A stretch of DNA of 64,000 bases from the NCBI RefSeq assembly GCF_024171815.1, contig NZ_JAMTCJ010000002.1, positions 310,001-374,000 on the forward strand, read 5' to 3'. The DNA is from Williamsia maris. Its GTDB lineage: Bacteria; Actinomycetota; Actinomycetes; Mycobacteriales; Mycobacteriaceae. Under the pieces are notes generated by a model, which was given only the letters and a program-made list of their open reading frames with translations, made no database searches and was not told where the DNA came from. The position numbers and the translations under genes are program-made. This document shows, piece after piece, positions 1 through 8,955 of this stretch (position 1 is its first letter; each line of letters begins with the position of its first letter).

Positions 1-2
1 TC

Positions 3-503
3 GGCTACGGCCTGCTGGGCAGACACACCCACGACAACCCGATCAACCGGGCCGAGACCATCGCCGGCGCCCTGTTCCTGATGTGCGACAGCAGCGTTCC
101 CGGCCGCAACGACGGTTACCTCAGCAACGCGACGCTGGCCTGGATGGATGAACAGATCACCGCGGTCGGGCCGCGGGTCCCCGTGTTCGTGTGCTTCCAC
201 CACCCGCCGGTGATGCTGCTGATGCCGTTCATGGACAACATCCGTCAGCGTGGCGAGGAGCGGCTCGCTGCGGTCGCCGCCAGGCATCCCAACATCGTCG
301 GGTTCCTCTGCGGCCACGCGCACACCGGCGCCGTCACCAGCTTCGCCGGCCGACCACTGTGCATCGCGCCCGGGGTGTCGTCGACGCTGAACCTGCCGTG
401 CGAGGGCACCGACATCGTCAACGCCTCACAGCCGCCCGGACTCGCGTTCCACACCCTCGACGGGTGGCGGATGATCACGCATTTCCGGTCTGTCGTCGTC
501 TGA
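3..503 (+). CDS. Metallophosphoesterase (Icc/CpdA-like), 5' end outside window
   Basis: This is the C-terminal part of a calcineurin-like metallophosphoesterase; about 166 residues are visible and the frame is open to the left edge. Two family metal-ligand motifs are present, FHHPP and GHAHTG, in the order and spacing of class III cyclic-nucleotide phosphodiesterases (Icc/CpdA). The N-terminal D-x-H and GNH motifs would lie upstream of the window. The internal ATG at 81 is not a credible start because homologous-looking sequence continues upstream. The gene converges on the DUF2252 gene with only 15 bp between them. The fold is secure; the substrate (cAMP or another phosphodiester) cannot be told from the sequence. 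Confidence 0.8.
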   Translation, partial: GYGLLGRHTHDNPINRAETIAGALFLMCDSSVPGRNDGYLSNATLAWMDEQITAVGPRVPVFVCFHHPPVMLLMPFMDNIRQRGEERLAAVAARHPNIVGFLCGHAHTGAVTSFAGRPLCIAPGVSSTLNLPCEGTDIVNASQPPGLAFHTLDGWRMITHFRSVVV

Positions 504-518
504 GCCCGCGGGAGGACG

Positions 519-1904
519 TCAGATGGCGCCGGACGCGGCCGCGGCGAGGAAATCGGCGTAGTCGCGGTCGACCTGGTCGGCGTAGCCGATGGACCAGCGG
601 GCGACGGCTCGATCGACACTGTCCTTCTTGCCGAGGTACCCCGCGATCTGACCGAACGCCGGACTCTGGCTGTGGGCCCGCGCGAGGAGACGAGCGCACA
701 GCCGCCCGTACCGACGCAGTTCCCGCGCGCTGAGGTCGGTGGCATCTATCGAGCCCTTCATGTCGCGGAACTGCCGCCAGTAGAACGCGCCCTCCGACGT
801 CGCCGTCCAGCCCAGGAACGGATCGGAGTTCGCCTGCAGCACATGCGCACTCGCGACGACCCGCACGGCGTCGCGAGCGAAGGCCGGGGTGTGCTCGGTC
901 TCCGGGATGACGTCGGTCCGACCACCGCTGGTCTCCAGCACCGACGGGGCAGCCTGCTTGAGCTGCAACACCATCGGCTCCTTCGACGGACCCTCCAGCA
1001 GCACGATCAGCGCGATGTTCCCGATGGATCCGACACCGACGACCCGCCGCGCGACGTCGACGATCTCGAACTGCGACAGCAACAGGGCGACATCGGTACG
1101 GACGGACGCGAGGTAGTGGGTGAAGATCTCGTCCACCCGCTGCCCGGCGAGCTGCACCCGACTGGGGTCCTGCGCCGAGAGCGGCACGACGATCGGCGGA
1201 TCGGGGGTGATGCGACGCCGCCCGTCGACACCGACCTCGGTGATCTTGTCGACAATCGAGGCGGCAGTTCGTCTGCGCGCCTTGACCAATGCCTCCTCGA
1301 TGACGTCGGCGACCGATCCGCTTGCGGTGTCGGCGAGCTCCTCGGCGTCGACCGAGGTGTAGTACCGGTCGATCACCGACTCCGACGCCGCGCTGCGGAT
1401 CGCCGACCGGTATCCCTCGACGACCTCCTCGGCCAGCTCGCGTTGGTCGTCGAGATCGGCACCGTCGGCCCGGGCGCACAGCACGGCGCTGACAGCCAAC
1501 CGTTTGAGGTCCCACTCCCACGGACCGACCCCGGACTCGTCGAAGTCGTTCAGGTCGAACAGGATCCGACGCTCAGGACTGGCGTAGAAACCGAAGTTGC
1601 CCAGGTGCGCGTCACCGCTGATCACCACGTCGATACCGGTCACCGCCGACGCGGCGAGGTCGCCGGCCATGATGTCGGCCGTCGCGCGGTAGAACGCGAA
1701 CGGCGACTCACTCATCCGCGCGATCCGCAGCGGGATGAGCTCCGGGATCCGTCCCGCGTGTTGCGCCCGGACGAGTGACACCAGATCACGGTCGAACGCG
1801 GGCACATCGGCCAGCCCCGAACGGGGCAGCGCGTCTCGGACGGACTTTCCCATCGCGACGGCGGCGTCGTGGTCATGACGCTCGAGAAAGTGATGGAAAG
1901 GCAT
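519..1904 (-). CDS. DUF2252 family protein
   Basis: A 461-residue protein of the DUF2252 family. The diagnostic segments are GDAHLGNFG (about residue 97) and FDLNDFDES (about residue 116), which resemble the catalytic-loop H-x-D-x-x-x-x-N and metal-binding D of aminoglycoside-phosphotransferase-like kinases. A kinase-like fold is therefore likely, but no substrate is established for the family. There is no signal peptide or membrane span. Its upstream region abuts the cobalamin riboswitch of divergent metE. Confidence 0.85.
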   Translation of the reverse strand: MPFHHFLERHDHDAAVAMGKSVRDALPRSGLADVPAFDRDLVSLVRAQHAGRIPELIPLRIARMSESPFAFYRATADIMAGDLAASAVTGIDVVISGDAHLGNFGFYASPERRILFDLNDFDESGVGPWEWDLKRLAVSAVLCARADGADLDDQRELAEEVVEGYRSAIRSAASESVIDRYYTSVDAEELADTASGSVADVIEEALVKARRRTAASIVDKITEVGVDGRRRITPDPPIVVPLSAQDPSRVQLAGQRVDEIFTHYLASVRTDVALLLSQFEIVDVARRVVGVGSIGNIALIVLLEGPSKEPMVLQLKQAAPSVLETSGGRTDVIPETEHTPAFARDAVRVVASAHVLQANSDPFLGWTATSEGAFYWRQFRDMKGSIDATDLSARELRRYGRLCARLLARAHSQSPAFGQIAGYLGKKDSVDRAVARWSIGYADQVDRDYADFLAAAASGAI

Positions 1905-2004
1905 GCCTGGATGCTATCGGGGGCTGGATGCGCGTACTGTCGCGATCGCAGCTGGTCTGCCGTACGAGAGACGCCCAGGAGCCCCTGAGTCCGTCGTGCG
2001 GCAT

Positions 2005-2195
2005 CGAGCGCGGTCATCGCCATGGCGGTGACCGGGCAAGAGGGAACCCGGTGAGAATCCGGGACTGTCCCGCAGCGGTGAGTGGGAACGACCGCCGACA
2101 TGAGCACTGGTGGGTCCGCGCGAGCGGAGCCGCTGGGAAGCGTCGGCCACTAGGCCAGAGTGCTGTGCCCACGAGTCCGAAGACCTGCCAACTGT
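2005..2195 (+). promoter_or_regulatory. Cobalamin (B12) riboswitch upstream of metE
   Basis: The conserved AdoCbl-aptamer blocks appear in order: GGGAACCCGGTGAGAATCC (from 2042), GGACTGTCCCGCAGCGGT (from 2062), CACTGG (2105), GGGAAG (2135) and the B12-box-like GAGTCCGAAGACCTGCC (2173-2189). Riboswitch ends are approximate. It lies about 180 bp upstream of the metE start. Repression of the B12-independent synthase when cobalamin is plentiful (so that MetH is used) is the established logic for this arrangement. Confidence 0.95.
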
Positions 2196-2216
2196 GCCGG
2201 GTGCGCCGCACCCGGC
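2196..2216 (+). promoter_or_regulatory. Perfect hairpin directly after the B12 aptamer
   Basis: A perfect 9-bp inverted repeat (GCCGGGTGC / GCACCCGGC) with a 3-nt loop starts within a few bases of the aptamer's final box. It is followed by about 155 nt of leader before metE and has no U-run. It could be the P13-type or switching helix of the expression platform; a classical intrinsic terminator is unlikely without the U-tract. Confidence 0.55.
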
Positions 2217-2372
2217 GGATCATCGCCTCGTGGACTGGGCGTGTGACCGCAAGAGTCGTGCCGTGCCCTCTCACGGGGTCGGATCGTCGCGTGCCATCGG
2301 CATGCGACCGGCTCGTCGGTACCACGTTCTTTGGTGATGTCCTTCCGCACGCACCGAAGGATCTATACGTAC

Positions 2373-4643
2373 ATGACTGGTACACCTTTCACCGCAACAA
2401 CTCTCGGCTCGGCGCGCATCGGGCCCAAGAGGCAGCTCAAACGTGCGATCGAGTCGTACTGGGCGGGCCGCACCGACCAGACCCAGCTGCACGCGCTGGC
2501 CACCGACCTGCGTCGTGACGGTCTGCAGAAGCTGCACGCCGCCGGACTGGACTCGGTCCCGGTCAACACCTTCTCGTTCTACGACCAGGTCCTCGACACC
2601 GCCGTCCTGCTCGGCGCTCTGCCGCCCCGGGTCGCCACCATCACCGATGATCTCGATCGTTACTTCGCGGCCGCCCGGGGTACCGGCCGGATCACCCCAC
2701 TGGAGATGACGAAGTGGTTCGACACGAACTATCACTACCTCGTCCCGGAGATCTCCGCGTCCACCGAGTTCGCGCTGGACCCGAGCAAGGTGCTCGGTGA
2801 GCTCGACGAGGCCCTGTCGCTGGGGATCCCGGCTCGGCCGGTCATCGTCGGACCGATCACGTTCCTGCTGCTGAGCAAGGCGGTCGACGGCGGCGGCGCC
2901 CCGATCGATCGGCTCGATGAGCTGATCCCGCTCTATCGCGAGCTGTTGTCGAGGTTGAGGTCCGCGGGAGCGGAATGGGTGCAGATCGACGAGCCCGCGC
3001 TGGTCACCGACCTGCACGAGGACCCGGCCGGGCTCGCGTCGCGGGTCTACGGCGAACTCGGTAGCGCAAGCGACCGCCCGGCCATTCTGGTGGCGAGCTA
3101 CTTCGGCGATCTCCGCGACGCACTACCCGCACTGGCCGCCACCGACGTCGAGGGCATCGCGCTCGACCTGGTGCGCGGGACCGCCGACGCCGTCGCCACG
3201 GTCCCGGCGTTGACGTCGAAGCTGCTCGTCGCGGGTGTGGTCAACGGCCGCAACATCTGGCGCAACGACCTGTCGGTGTCGCTGGCGACGCTGGCCACCC
3301 TGCTGGGTTCGGCCGCGTCGGTGGCAGTGTCGACCTCCTGCTCGACGTTGCACGTCCCGTACAGCCTCGAACCGGAGACCGAACTCGACGACACCCTGCG
3401 GAGTTGGCTCGCGTTCGGGGAGGAGAAGGTCGCCGAGGTGGTCACCCTGTCCACCGCGCTGCGTGACGGACGCGAATCCGTCAGTGCGACATTGGATGCC
3501 TGCTCGCAGGCGTTGGCCGCGCGGCGGTCGGATCCCCGCGTGCACGACGGTCAGGTTCGCGAGCAGGTGGCGGCGGCGTTGCGCGGGGGAATCACCCGCG
3601 GGCCGTCCACCGATCGACGGACGGCGCAGAACGAGCGGTTGAACCTGCCCGAGGTGCCGACGACGACGATCGGGTCCTACCCGCAGACGTCGGCGATCCG
3701 ACTCGCACGAGCAGCGCTGCGCAAGAACGAGATCGGCGTCGCCGAGTACGAGCAGCGGATGCGCGACGAGGTCGCGAGTGTGATCGCGCTGCAGGAGGAT
3801 CTGGGACTCGACGTGCTGGTGCACGGTGAACCCGAGCGCAACGACATGGTCCAGTACTTCGCCGAGCAGCTCGACGGGTTCTTCGCCACCGAGAACGGCT
3901 GGGTGCAGTCCTACGGGACGCGCTGTGTGCGTCCGCCGATCCTGTACGGCGACGTCCGTCGCCCGCACGCGATGACCGTGGCGTGGATCGATTACGCGCA
4001 GTCGCTCACCGACCGTCCGGTCAAGGGCATGCTGACCGGGCCGGTCACGATCCTGGCGTGGTCGTTCGTCCGTGACGATCAACCGTTGGCGGACAGCGCA
4101 AATCAGATCGCGGTCGCGATCCGCGCCGAGACCGTCGACCTCGAGGCCGCAGGCATCGGCATCATCCAGGTCGACGAGCCGGCGTTGCGTGAGCTGTTGC
4201 CGTTGCGGTCGGAGGACCAGTCGGCGTATCTCACGTGGGCGGTCGATGCCTTCCGGTTGTCGACGTCCGGGGTGCGCGACTCGACGCAGATCCACACCCA
4301 CCTCTGCTACTCGGAGTTCGGTGCGGTGATCGGTGCCATCGCCGACCTCGACGCGGACGTGACGTCGATCGAAGCGGCACGGTCGCACATGGAGGTGTTG
4401 GACGATCTCAACTCCATCGGCTACTCCAACAGCGTCGGCCCGGGTGTCTACGACATCCACTCACCGCGCGTTCCGGAGGTCGGCGAGATCGTGGCATCGC
4501 TGAAGGCCGCGCTGGATGCCGTTCCTTCCGAACGTCTGTGGATCAATCCCGACTGCGGACTGAAGACCCGCTCGACCGACGAGGTGGAGGCGTCGCTGCG
4601 CAATCTCGTCACCGCGGCGCACATGGTGCGCTCGGAGCTCTAG
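2373..4643 (+). CDS. metE: Cobalamin-independent methionine synthase MetE
   Basis: A 756-residue 5-methyltetrahydropteroyltriglutamate-homocysteine methyltransferase, full length for the family. The N-terminal domain carries the conserved VQIDEPAL segment. The C-terminal catalytic domain has [19 protein letters not shown] (zinc ligands His and Cys) and NPDCGLKTR (second zinc Cys). The start chosen is ATG 2373 with AAGGAT about 11 nt upstream; a 14-residue upstream extension (ATG 2331) is possible but has no support. Its expression is probably set by the cobalamin riboswitch just upstream, and it ends 10 bp before a strong hairpin. Confidence 0.97.
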   Translation: MTGTPFTATTLGSARIGPKRQLKRAIESYWAGRTDQTQLHALATDLRRDGLQKLHAAGLDSVPVNTFSFYDQVLDTAVLLGALPPRVATITDDLDRYFAAARGTGRITPLEMTKWFDTNYHYLVPEISASTEFALDPSKVLGELDEALSLGIPARPVIVGPITFLLLSKAVDGGGAPIDRLDELIPLYRELLSRLRSAGAEWVQIDEPALVTDLHEDPAGLASRVYGELGSASDRPAILVASYFGDLRDALPALAATDVEGIALDLVRGTADAVATVPALTSKLLVAGVVNGRNIWRNDLSVSLATLATLLGSAASVAVSTSCSTLHVPYSLEPETELDDTLRSWLAFGEEKVAEVVTLSTALRDGRESVSATLDACSQALAARRSDPRVHDGQVREQVAAALRGGITRGPSTDRRTAQNERLNLPEVPTTTIGSYPQTSAIRLARAALRKNEIGVAEYEQRMRDEVASVIALQEDLGLDVLVHGEPERNDMVQYFAEQLDGFFATENGWVQSYGTRCVRPPILYGDVRRPHAMTVAWIDYAQSLTDRPVKGMLTGPVTILAWSFVRDDQPLADSANQIAVAIRAETVDLEAAGIGIIQVDEPALRELLPLRSEDQSAYLTWAVDAFRLSTSGVRDSTQIHTHLCYSEFGAVIGAIADLDADVTSIEAARSHMEVLDDLNSIGYSNSVGPGVYDIHSPRVPEVGEIVASLKAALDAVPSERLWINPDCGLKTRSTDEVEASLRNLVTAAHMVRSEL

Positions 4644-4652
4644 ACCCACGCT

Positions 4653-4700
4653 GATCGTCCGGGTGGGTGCGGGTGAAAACCGGTGCCCACCCGGACGATC
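4653..4700 (+). terminator. Strong hairpin after metE
   Basis: A perfect 15-bp inverted repeat has arms at 4653-4667 and 4686-4700 (5' arm GATCGTCCGGGTGGG) around an 18-nt loop, starting 10 bp after the metE stop. No U-run follows, so it is either a GC-type actinobacterial terminator or an mRNA 3'-end stabiliser. It ends 20 bp before the next gene. Confidence 0.65.
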
Positions 4701-4720
4701 GTCGGTTACCGTTCCTGAGC

Positions 4721-5095
4721 ATGACCAGCCGACTCGACACCATCGCCATCGACTGCCACGACGTCTCCGCGCTCGCCGATTTCTGGACCCAGGTCCTGGG
4801 GTGGCAGGTGCTCGAACGCGAGGGGGACGGGTATCTGGCGATCGGACCGGCCGACGGTTCGTCACCGGGCATCGACCTGATCGCCGTGCCCGAGGCGAAG
4901 ACGATCAAGAACCGTCTGCACCTGGATCTTCGCGCCGACGGCTGCACCACGAAGGAGGAGATCGACCGCGTGGTGTCGCTGGGTGCACGACGGGTCGATG
5001 TCGGTCAGGACCCGTCCGTCACCTGGACCGTGCTCGCCGATCCCGAGGGCAACGAGTTCTGCATCCTCGGTCGCACCTGGGACGAGGCCCACTGA
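4721..5095 (+). CDS. VOC (glyoxalase/bleomycin-resistance fold) protein
   Basis: A 124-residue single VOC-type domain. It begins LDTIAIDCHDVSALADFW..VLGW, the classic first beta-alpha-beta of the fold, and ends VLADPEGNEFCILGR, the conserved last strand with its DPEGN turn and metal-ligand Glu. It is probably a dimeric metal-dependent or ligand-binding enzyme of unknown substrate. ATG 4721 is chosen because the longer frame runs back through the metE terminator hairpin. No operon partner is evident. Confidence 0.85.
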   Translation: MTSRLDTIAIDCHDVSALADFWTQVLGWQVLEREGDGYLAIGPADGSSPGIDLIAVPEAKTIKNRLHLDLRADGCTTKEEIDRVVSLGARRVDVGQDPSVTWTVLADPEGNEFCILGRTWDEAH

Positions 5096-5100
5096 CCCGC

Positions 5101-5248
5101 CAGTTGGGCACGTGATCACCGCAGTTGGGCAAGTGATCACCGCAGTTGGGCACGTAAACCCGTTGAGTGGGCGGTTACGGACGTCGACTGGGCAGATGCG
5201 GACAACGACTGGGCGGTCACGGACGCCCGGGTGGGCAGTTCGCGGGAA
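5101..5248 (+). repeat. 21-bp tandem repeat array, left copy (7 units)
   Basis: The core TGGGC recurs at 5105, 5126, 5147, 5168, 5189, 5210 and 5232, that is five intervals of exactly 21 bp and one of 22. Units 1-3 read CAGTTGGGCAcGT; units 4-7 read approximately GACTGGGCGGT..CGGACG. There are no unique spacers, so this is not CRISPR. The same units occur inverted on the other side of the next gene. Confidence 0.9.
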
Positions 5249-5322
5249 TCCAGGACGCTCGACTCGTAGAACTGCTAAATATTTCCCACCAGCGTCACGT
5301 ACATCTGAACGAGGGAGCGCAC

Positions 5323-5739
5323 ATGAGATCTCTGGTCACCCGATCGGTCGCCACCGCAATCGCTGCGGCATGCGTCCTCGGCGGCGTCACGGGAACCGCG
5401 GTCGCACAGGCCGCACCCGCTCGACCCGACCTGACCGTCACCCTGCCGGTGCTCGGGCCGCGTGCGCAGGGTGACCAGATCCCGTTCAGCATCACGATCC
5501 GCAACCGCGGCAACGCAACCGCCACCGACATCGCCGTCGTCGTCACATCGATCCCGCCCACCGGCAGCGACGGATTCACCGTCGAATCGATCCGTCCGGG
5601 CGAGACACGCCGCATCGCCACACGCAGCATGATCGGCCGCATCCTCATCGGACAGGTCACGGTGTCGGCGAAAGAGAAGCAGCGCGACGCCAACCCGGCG
5701 AACAACACGGTCAGCGGGTTCCGCTTCCTGGTCGGCTGA
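5323..5739 (+). CDS. Small secreted CARDB-like protein
   Basis: A 138-residue exported protein. A Sec signal peptide (RSLVTRSVATAIAAACVLGG) ends at an AQA-AP cleavage site near residue 30. The mature part, about 108 residues, has features of a CARDB/DUF11-like immunoglobulin fold: PDLTVTLPV near its start, ITIRNRGNATATDIAVVV, GETRRIAT, and the closing DANPANNTVSGF typical of CARDB domains. The start is ATG 5323 after a GAGGGAG ribosome-binding site. The gene sits alone between two oppositely oriented 21-bp repeat arrays, the right one beginning 2 bp after its stop. Role unknown; presumably cell-surface or secreted. Confidence 0.75.
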   Translation: MRSLVTRSVATAIAAACVLGGVTGTAVAQAAPARPDLTVTLPVLGPRAQGDQIPFSITIRNRGNATATDIAVVVTSIPPTGSDGFTVESIRPGETRRIATRSMIGRILIGQVTVSAKEKQRDANPANNTVSGFRFLVG

Positions 5740-5740
5740 G

Positions 5741-5824
5741 CCTCGCCGCGGCGCCCAGTCGGCGTCCGCAACCGCCCAGTCAACGGGTGCAGGTGCCCAA
5801 CTGGCGTCGTTACGTGCCCAACTG
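5741..5824 (-). repeat. 21-bp tandem repeat array, right copy (4 units, inverted)
   Basis: Read on the minus strand, TGGGC recurs with exact 21-bp spacing (GCCCA at 5753, 5774, 5795 and 5816 on the plus strand). Two CAGTTGGGCAC units are followed by two GACTGGGCG units, the same unit order as the left array but in opposite orientation. The array occupies the whole gap between the CARDB-like gene stop and the pntB stop. Confidence 0.9.
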
Positions 5825-5828
5825 GCGT

Positions 5829-7358
5829 TTACAGGGCCTTGAGTTCCTCGATGACCGCACCGACCGACTTCTTGGCGTCACCGAAGAGCATCGACGTCTG
5901 ATCGGCGAAGAACAACGGGTTCTCGATACCGGCGTACCCCGACGACATCGACCGCTTCAACACGATCACCGACCGCGACTGGTCGACGTTGAGGATCGGC
6001 ATCCCGTGGATGGGCGAACTCGGATCGTTGCGCGCCGCCGGGTTGGTGACGTCGTTGGCGCCGATGACGATGGTGACATCGGTGCGGGAGAATTCCCCGT
6101 TGATGTCGTCCATCTCCTTCATCGAGTCGTACTCGACGTCGGCCTCGGCGAGCAGCACGTTCATGTGTCCGGGCATACGTCCGGCCACCGGGTGGATCGC
6201 ATACTTCACCTCGACGCCCTTGGACTCGAGGATCGACGCCATGTCCTTGACCGCGTGCTGCGCCTGGGCGACGGCGAGGCCGTATCCCGGGACGACGATG
6301 ACCTGTCCGGCGTACGCCATCTGGATCGCGGCGTCGGCGGCCGAGGTCGCCTTGACAGTGCCCTGATCGCCACCTGGGCCGACTGCCCCGCCGGCGTCGC
6401 CGCCACCGAAGGACCCGAAGACGATCGCGGGGATCGACCGGTTCATGGCGGTCGCCATGAGGTTGGTCAGGATGGAGCCCGAGGCACCGACGATCATGCC
6501 CGCGACGATGAGCGCGGTGTTGTCGAGCGCGATACCCGCTGCCGCCGCCGACAGACCGGTCATGGCGTTGAGCAGCGAGATGACGACCGGCATGTCCGCG
6601 CCGCCGATCGGGAACACGACGAACAGTCCCATGACGCCCGCGGCGATCAGCAGTCCGACGATCCACCAGGTGCTCGCGCCGCCACCGTCGGTCGCCTGCA
6701 CGCCGAGGAAGATCGCGATGCCCACCGACAGAGCCAGCAGCGCGATGTTCGCGACCTGGAACACCTTCGCGTTGCCGACGAAGAACTTCTCCAGGCCCTT
6801 GGGCAGGATCTCCTGCAGCTTGGAGAAGGCGACGAGCGAACCCCAGAACGAGATCGAACCGATGATGGCCGCGATCAGCGAACCGATGACCAGAGGCGAT
6901 GCCGGCTCGGTGCCGTGGAAGTCCGAGAAGCCCGAGGTCTCGATGAACTCCGACCACGCGATCAGCGCGACCGTGCCACCGCCCACGCCGTTGAACAGCG
7001 CGACCAGCTGCGGCATCGCCGTCATCTTGGTCTTGAGAGCCGGCGGGATGCCCAGTGCGACACCGATGATCAGACCGGCAGCTATGAGGATCCAGTTGAT
7101 GGTCGGGACGCCGACCGTCTCGCCGTCGTCGCCGTTCGAACCGTTGTTGTAGACCGAGATCAGGGTGGCCACCACGGCGACGCCCATACCGACGGCGGCG
7201 ATCCAGTTGCCGCGCACCGCGGTCTTGGGACCCGTCAGTCCGGAGAGGCCGTAGATGAACATGCCGAACGCGACGATGTAGAGGGCGGTCACCAGGTACG
7301 ACACCCCCTGGCTGGGAGTGTGGGCATCCGCCGCCAGCAGCATTACCGAACCGCTCAC
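5829..7358 (-). CDS. pntB: NAD(P) transhydrogenase subunit beta PntB
   Basis: A 509-residue membrane subunit of the proton-translocating transhydrogenase, which moves hydride between NADH and NADP+. The first 300 or so residues are a series of hydrophobic helices. The C-terminal dIII NADP-binding domain shows VIVVPGYGLAVAQAQ, VKYAIHPVAGRMPGHMNVL, VIGANDVTNPAA and GIENPLFF. The start is GTG 7358, overlapping the pntAB stop by 4 nt (GTGA), so the two are translationally coupled. It is the last gene of the pnt operon. Confidence 0.97.
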   Translation of the reverse strand: MSGSVMLLAADAHTPSQGVSYLVTALYIVAFGMFIYGLSGLTGPKTAVRGNWIAAVGMGVAVVATLISVYNNGSNGDDGETVGVPTINWILIAAGLIIGVALGIPPALKTKMTAMPQLVALFNGVGGGTVALIAWSEFIETSGFSDFHGTEPASPLVIGSLIAAIIGSISFWGSLVAFSKLQEILPKGLEKFFVGNAKVFQVANIALLALSVGIAIFLGVQATDGGGASTWWIVGLLIAAGVMGLFVVFPIGGADMPVVISLLNAMTGLSAAAAGIALDNTALIVAGMIVGASGSILTNLMATAMNRSIPAIVFGSFGGGDAGGAVGPGGDQGTVKATSAADAAIQMAYAGQVIVVPGYGLAVAQAQHAVKDMASILESKGVEVKYAIHPVAGRMPGHMNVLLAEADVEYDSMKEMDDINGEFSRTDVTIVIGANDVTNPAARNDPSSPIHGMPILNVDQSRSVIVLKRSMSSGYAGIENPLFFADQTSMLFGDAKKSVGAVIEELKAL

Positions 7359-7663
7359 TTGGATGCCTCCTTCTTCTTGCCCTTGAACATGCCGAGCATG
7401 CGGTCGGTCACGGCGAAGCCGCCGATGACGTTGAGCGTGCCGAAGATCAGCGCGACGAAGGCGATGATCCGGACGCCCCAGCTCGCGTCCGCGGGGAGTT
7501 CACCCAGGACGATGAGCGCGCCGAGCACCACGATGCCGTGAATGGCGTTGGTGCCGGACATGAGTGGGGTGTGCAGGGTGTTGGGCACCTTGGAGATGAC
7601 GGCGAAGCCGACGAACCCCGCCAGGACGAGGATGGCGATATTTGCCAGAAGACCGGTGTACAT
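7355..7663 (-). CDS. pntAB: NAD(P) transhydrogenase alpha, membrane part PntAB
   Basis: A 102-residue separate membrane segment of the alpha subunit, as in mycobacteria where alpha is split in two. It contains the conserved VISKVPNTLHTPLMSGTNAI segment and three to four transmembrane helices, and ends in a Lys-rich tail. ATG 7663 overlaps the pntAA stop by one base (TGATG); the 10-residue upstream extension of the frame would run into pntAA and is not needed. Confidence 0.95.
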   Translation of the reverse strand: MYTGLLANIAILVLAGFVGFAVISKVPNTLHTPLMSGTNAIHGIVVLGALIVLGELPADASWGVRIIAFVALIFGTLNVIGGFAVTDRMLGMFKGKKKEASK

Positions 7664-8745
7664 CAGGCGGTGCCTGCCTCTCGGGTCACACACGACTTGG
7701 CGAGGACCTCGTCGGAGAAGTCCGGTGCCACAGCGCCGTTCTCGTCGAGGATCAGTTCGATCAACGCGAGGAGGTTCTTGGAGTAGAGCTCGCTGGCGTG
7801 CTCGGGCATGCCGGCGGGCAGGTTGAGCGGCGAGCAGATCGTCACGTCGTGCTTGACGACGTTCTGGCCGGGCTCGGTCAGTTCGCAGTTGCCGCCGGTC
7901 TCACCGGCGAGGTCGACGATGACGCTGCCGGGCTTCATCCCCTCGACGGCCGCGGCGGTCACCAGGCGCGGCGCGGGCCGACCGGGGACGAGTGCGGTCG
8001 TGATGACGACGTCGAAGCCCTTGATCGCGTCCTCGAGAGCCTTCTGCTGCTGCGCGCGTTCGTCCTCGGTGAGCTCGCGTGCGTAGCCACCCTCACCTGC
8101 GGCGTCGATACCGAGGTCGAGCCACTGGGCACCGACCGACTTCACCTGGTCGGCGACCTCGGGCCGGACGTCGTATCCGGTGGTGCGGGCACCGAGGCGC
8201 TTGGCGGTGGCCAGCGCCTGCAGTCCGGCGACACCGACACCGAGGATCAGTGCGGTCGCGGGCTTCACCGTGCCCGCCGCGGTGGTCAGCATCGGGAAGT
8301 ACCGCGTCGACTTCTCGGCCGCGAGCAACACGGCCTTGTATCCCGACACGTTGCCCTGCGAACTCAGCGCGTCCATCACCTGGGCGCGCGAGATGCGCGG
8401 GATGGCCTCGACCGCGAAGGCCTGCACACCGGCGGCCTTCAGCGCGCCGATCTGGTTGGTCTGGTTACGCGGGGCGAGGAAGCCGATGAGGGTCTGCCCG
8501 GTGTGGAGCTTGCCCACCTCGTCGTCGGACGGGGCGACGACCTTGGCGACGATGTCGGCCGACCAGGCGTCGCCGATCGTGGCCCCGGCGTCGGAGTACA
8601 GCTGATCCGGGATCAGGGCGTTGAGGCCCGCCCCGGACTCGACGATGACCTCGACACCTTTGTTCACCAACGTCGCGACAACTTTGGGTACGAGCGCTAC
8701 GCGCCGTTCCCCCTCCGCGCTCTCGCGCACGACACCGACGCTCAT
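7663..8745 (-). CDS. pntAA: NAD(P) transhydrogenase alpha, NAD-binding part PntAA
   Basis: A 360-residue soluble dI domain. It opens with VGVVRESAEGERRVALVP, an alanine-dehydrogenase/PntA N-terminal signature, and carries the Rossmann loop LILGVGVAGLQALATAKRLG about residue 165. As in other split-alpha systems it lacks membrane helices, which are supplied by PntAB. ATG 8745 is preceded by GGTGGG. It is first in the three-gene operon pntAA-pntAB-pntB, and the roughly 200 bp upstream must contain the operon promoter. Confidence 0.96.
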   Translation of the reverse strand: MSVGVVRESAEGERRVALVPKVVATLVNKGVEVIVESGAGLNALIPDQLYSDAGATIGDAWSADIVAKVVAPSDDEVGKLHTGQTLIGFLAPRNQTNQIGALKAAGVQAFAVEAIPRISRAQVMDALSSQGNVSGYKAVLLAAEKSTRYFPMLTTAAGTVKPATALILGVGVAGLQALATAKRLGARTTGYDVRPEVADQVKSVGAQWLDLGIDAAGEGGYARELTEDERAQQQKALEDAIKGFDVVITTALVPGRPAPRLVTAAAVEGMKPGSVIVDLAGETGGNCELTEPGQNVVKHDVTICSPLNLPAGMPEHASELYSKNLLALIELILDENGAVAPDFSDEVLAKSCVTREAGTA

Positions 8746-8955
8746 ACACCCACCTGTCTCACACTGCTGACGTAGATCTACCTGGCAACTTCCATCACAG
8801 ACGCTGCTCGCGGCCGCGTCCGGGGGTTCACCGACGCAGGCTGGAGAGGCAAACGGTCACGATCGGCGACCGAAGGTTGATCGAAAGATAGCATGCCGCA
8901 CATCCGGCACCCGGACTCCTGTCCAGACACCAGTCCGGCGATGCAGGTTGTCGGA

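Noticed and set aside
4983-5474. The left array as coding sequence (heptapeptide repeats)
   Set aside because: The frame has no ribosome-binding site and continues into the signal-peptide gene in another frame; kept only as a curiosity.
5101-5824. The 21-bp arrays as a CRISPR locus
   Set aside because: Units are contiguous without unique spacers and no cas genes are nearby.
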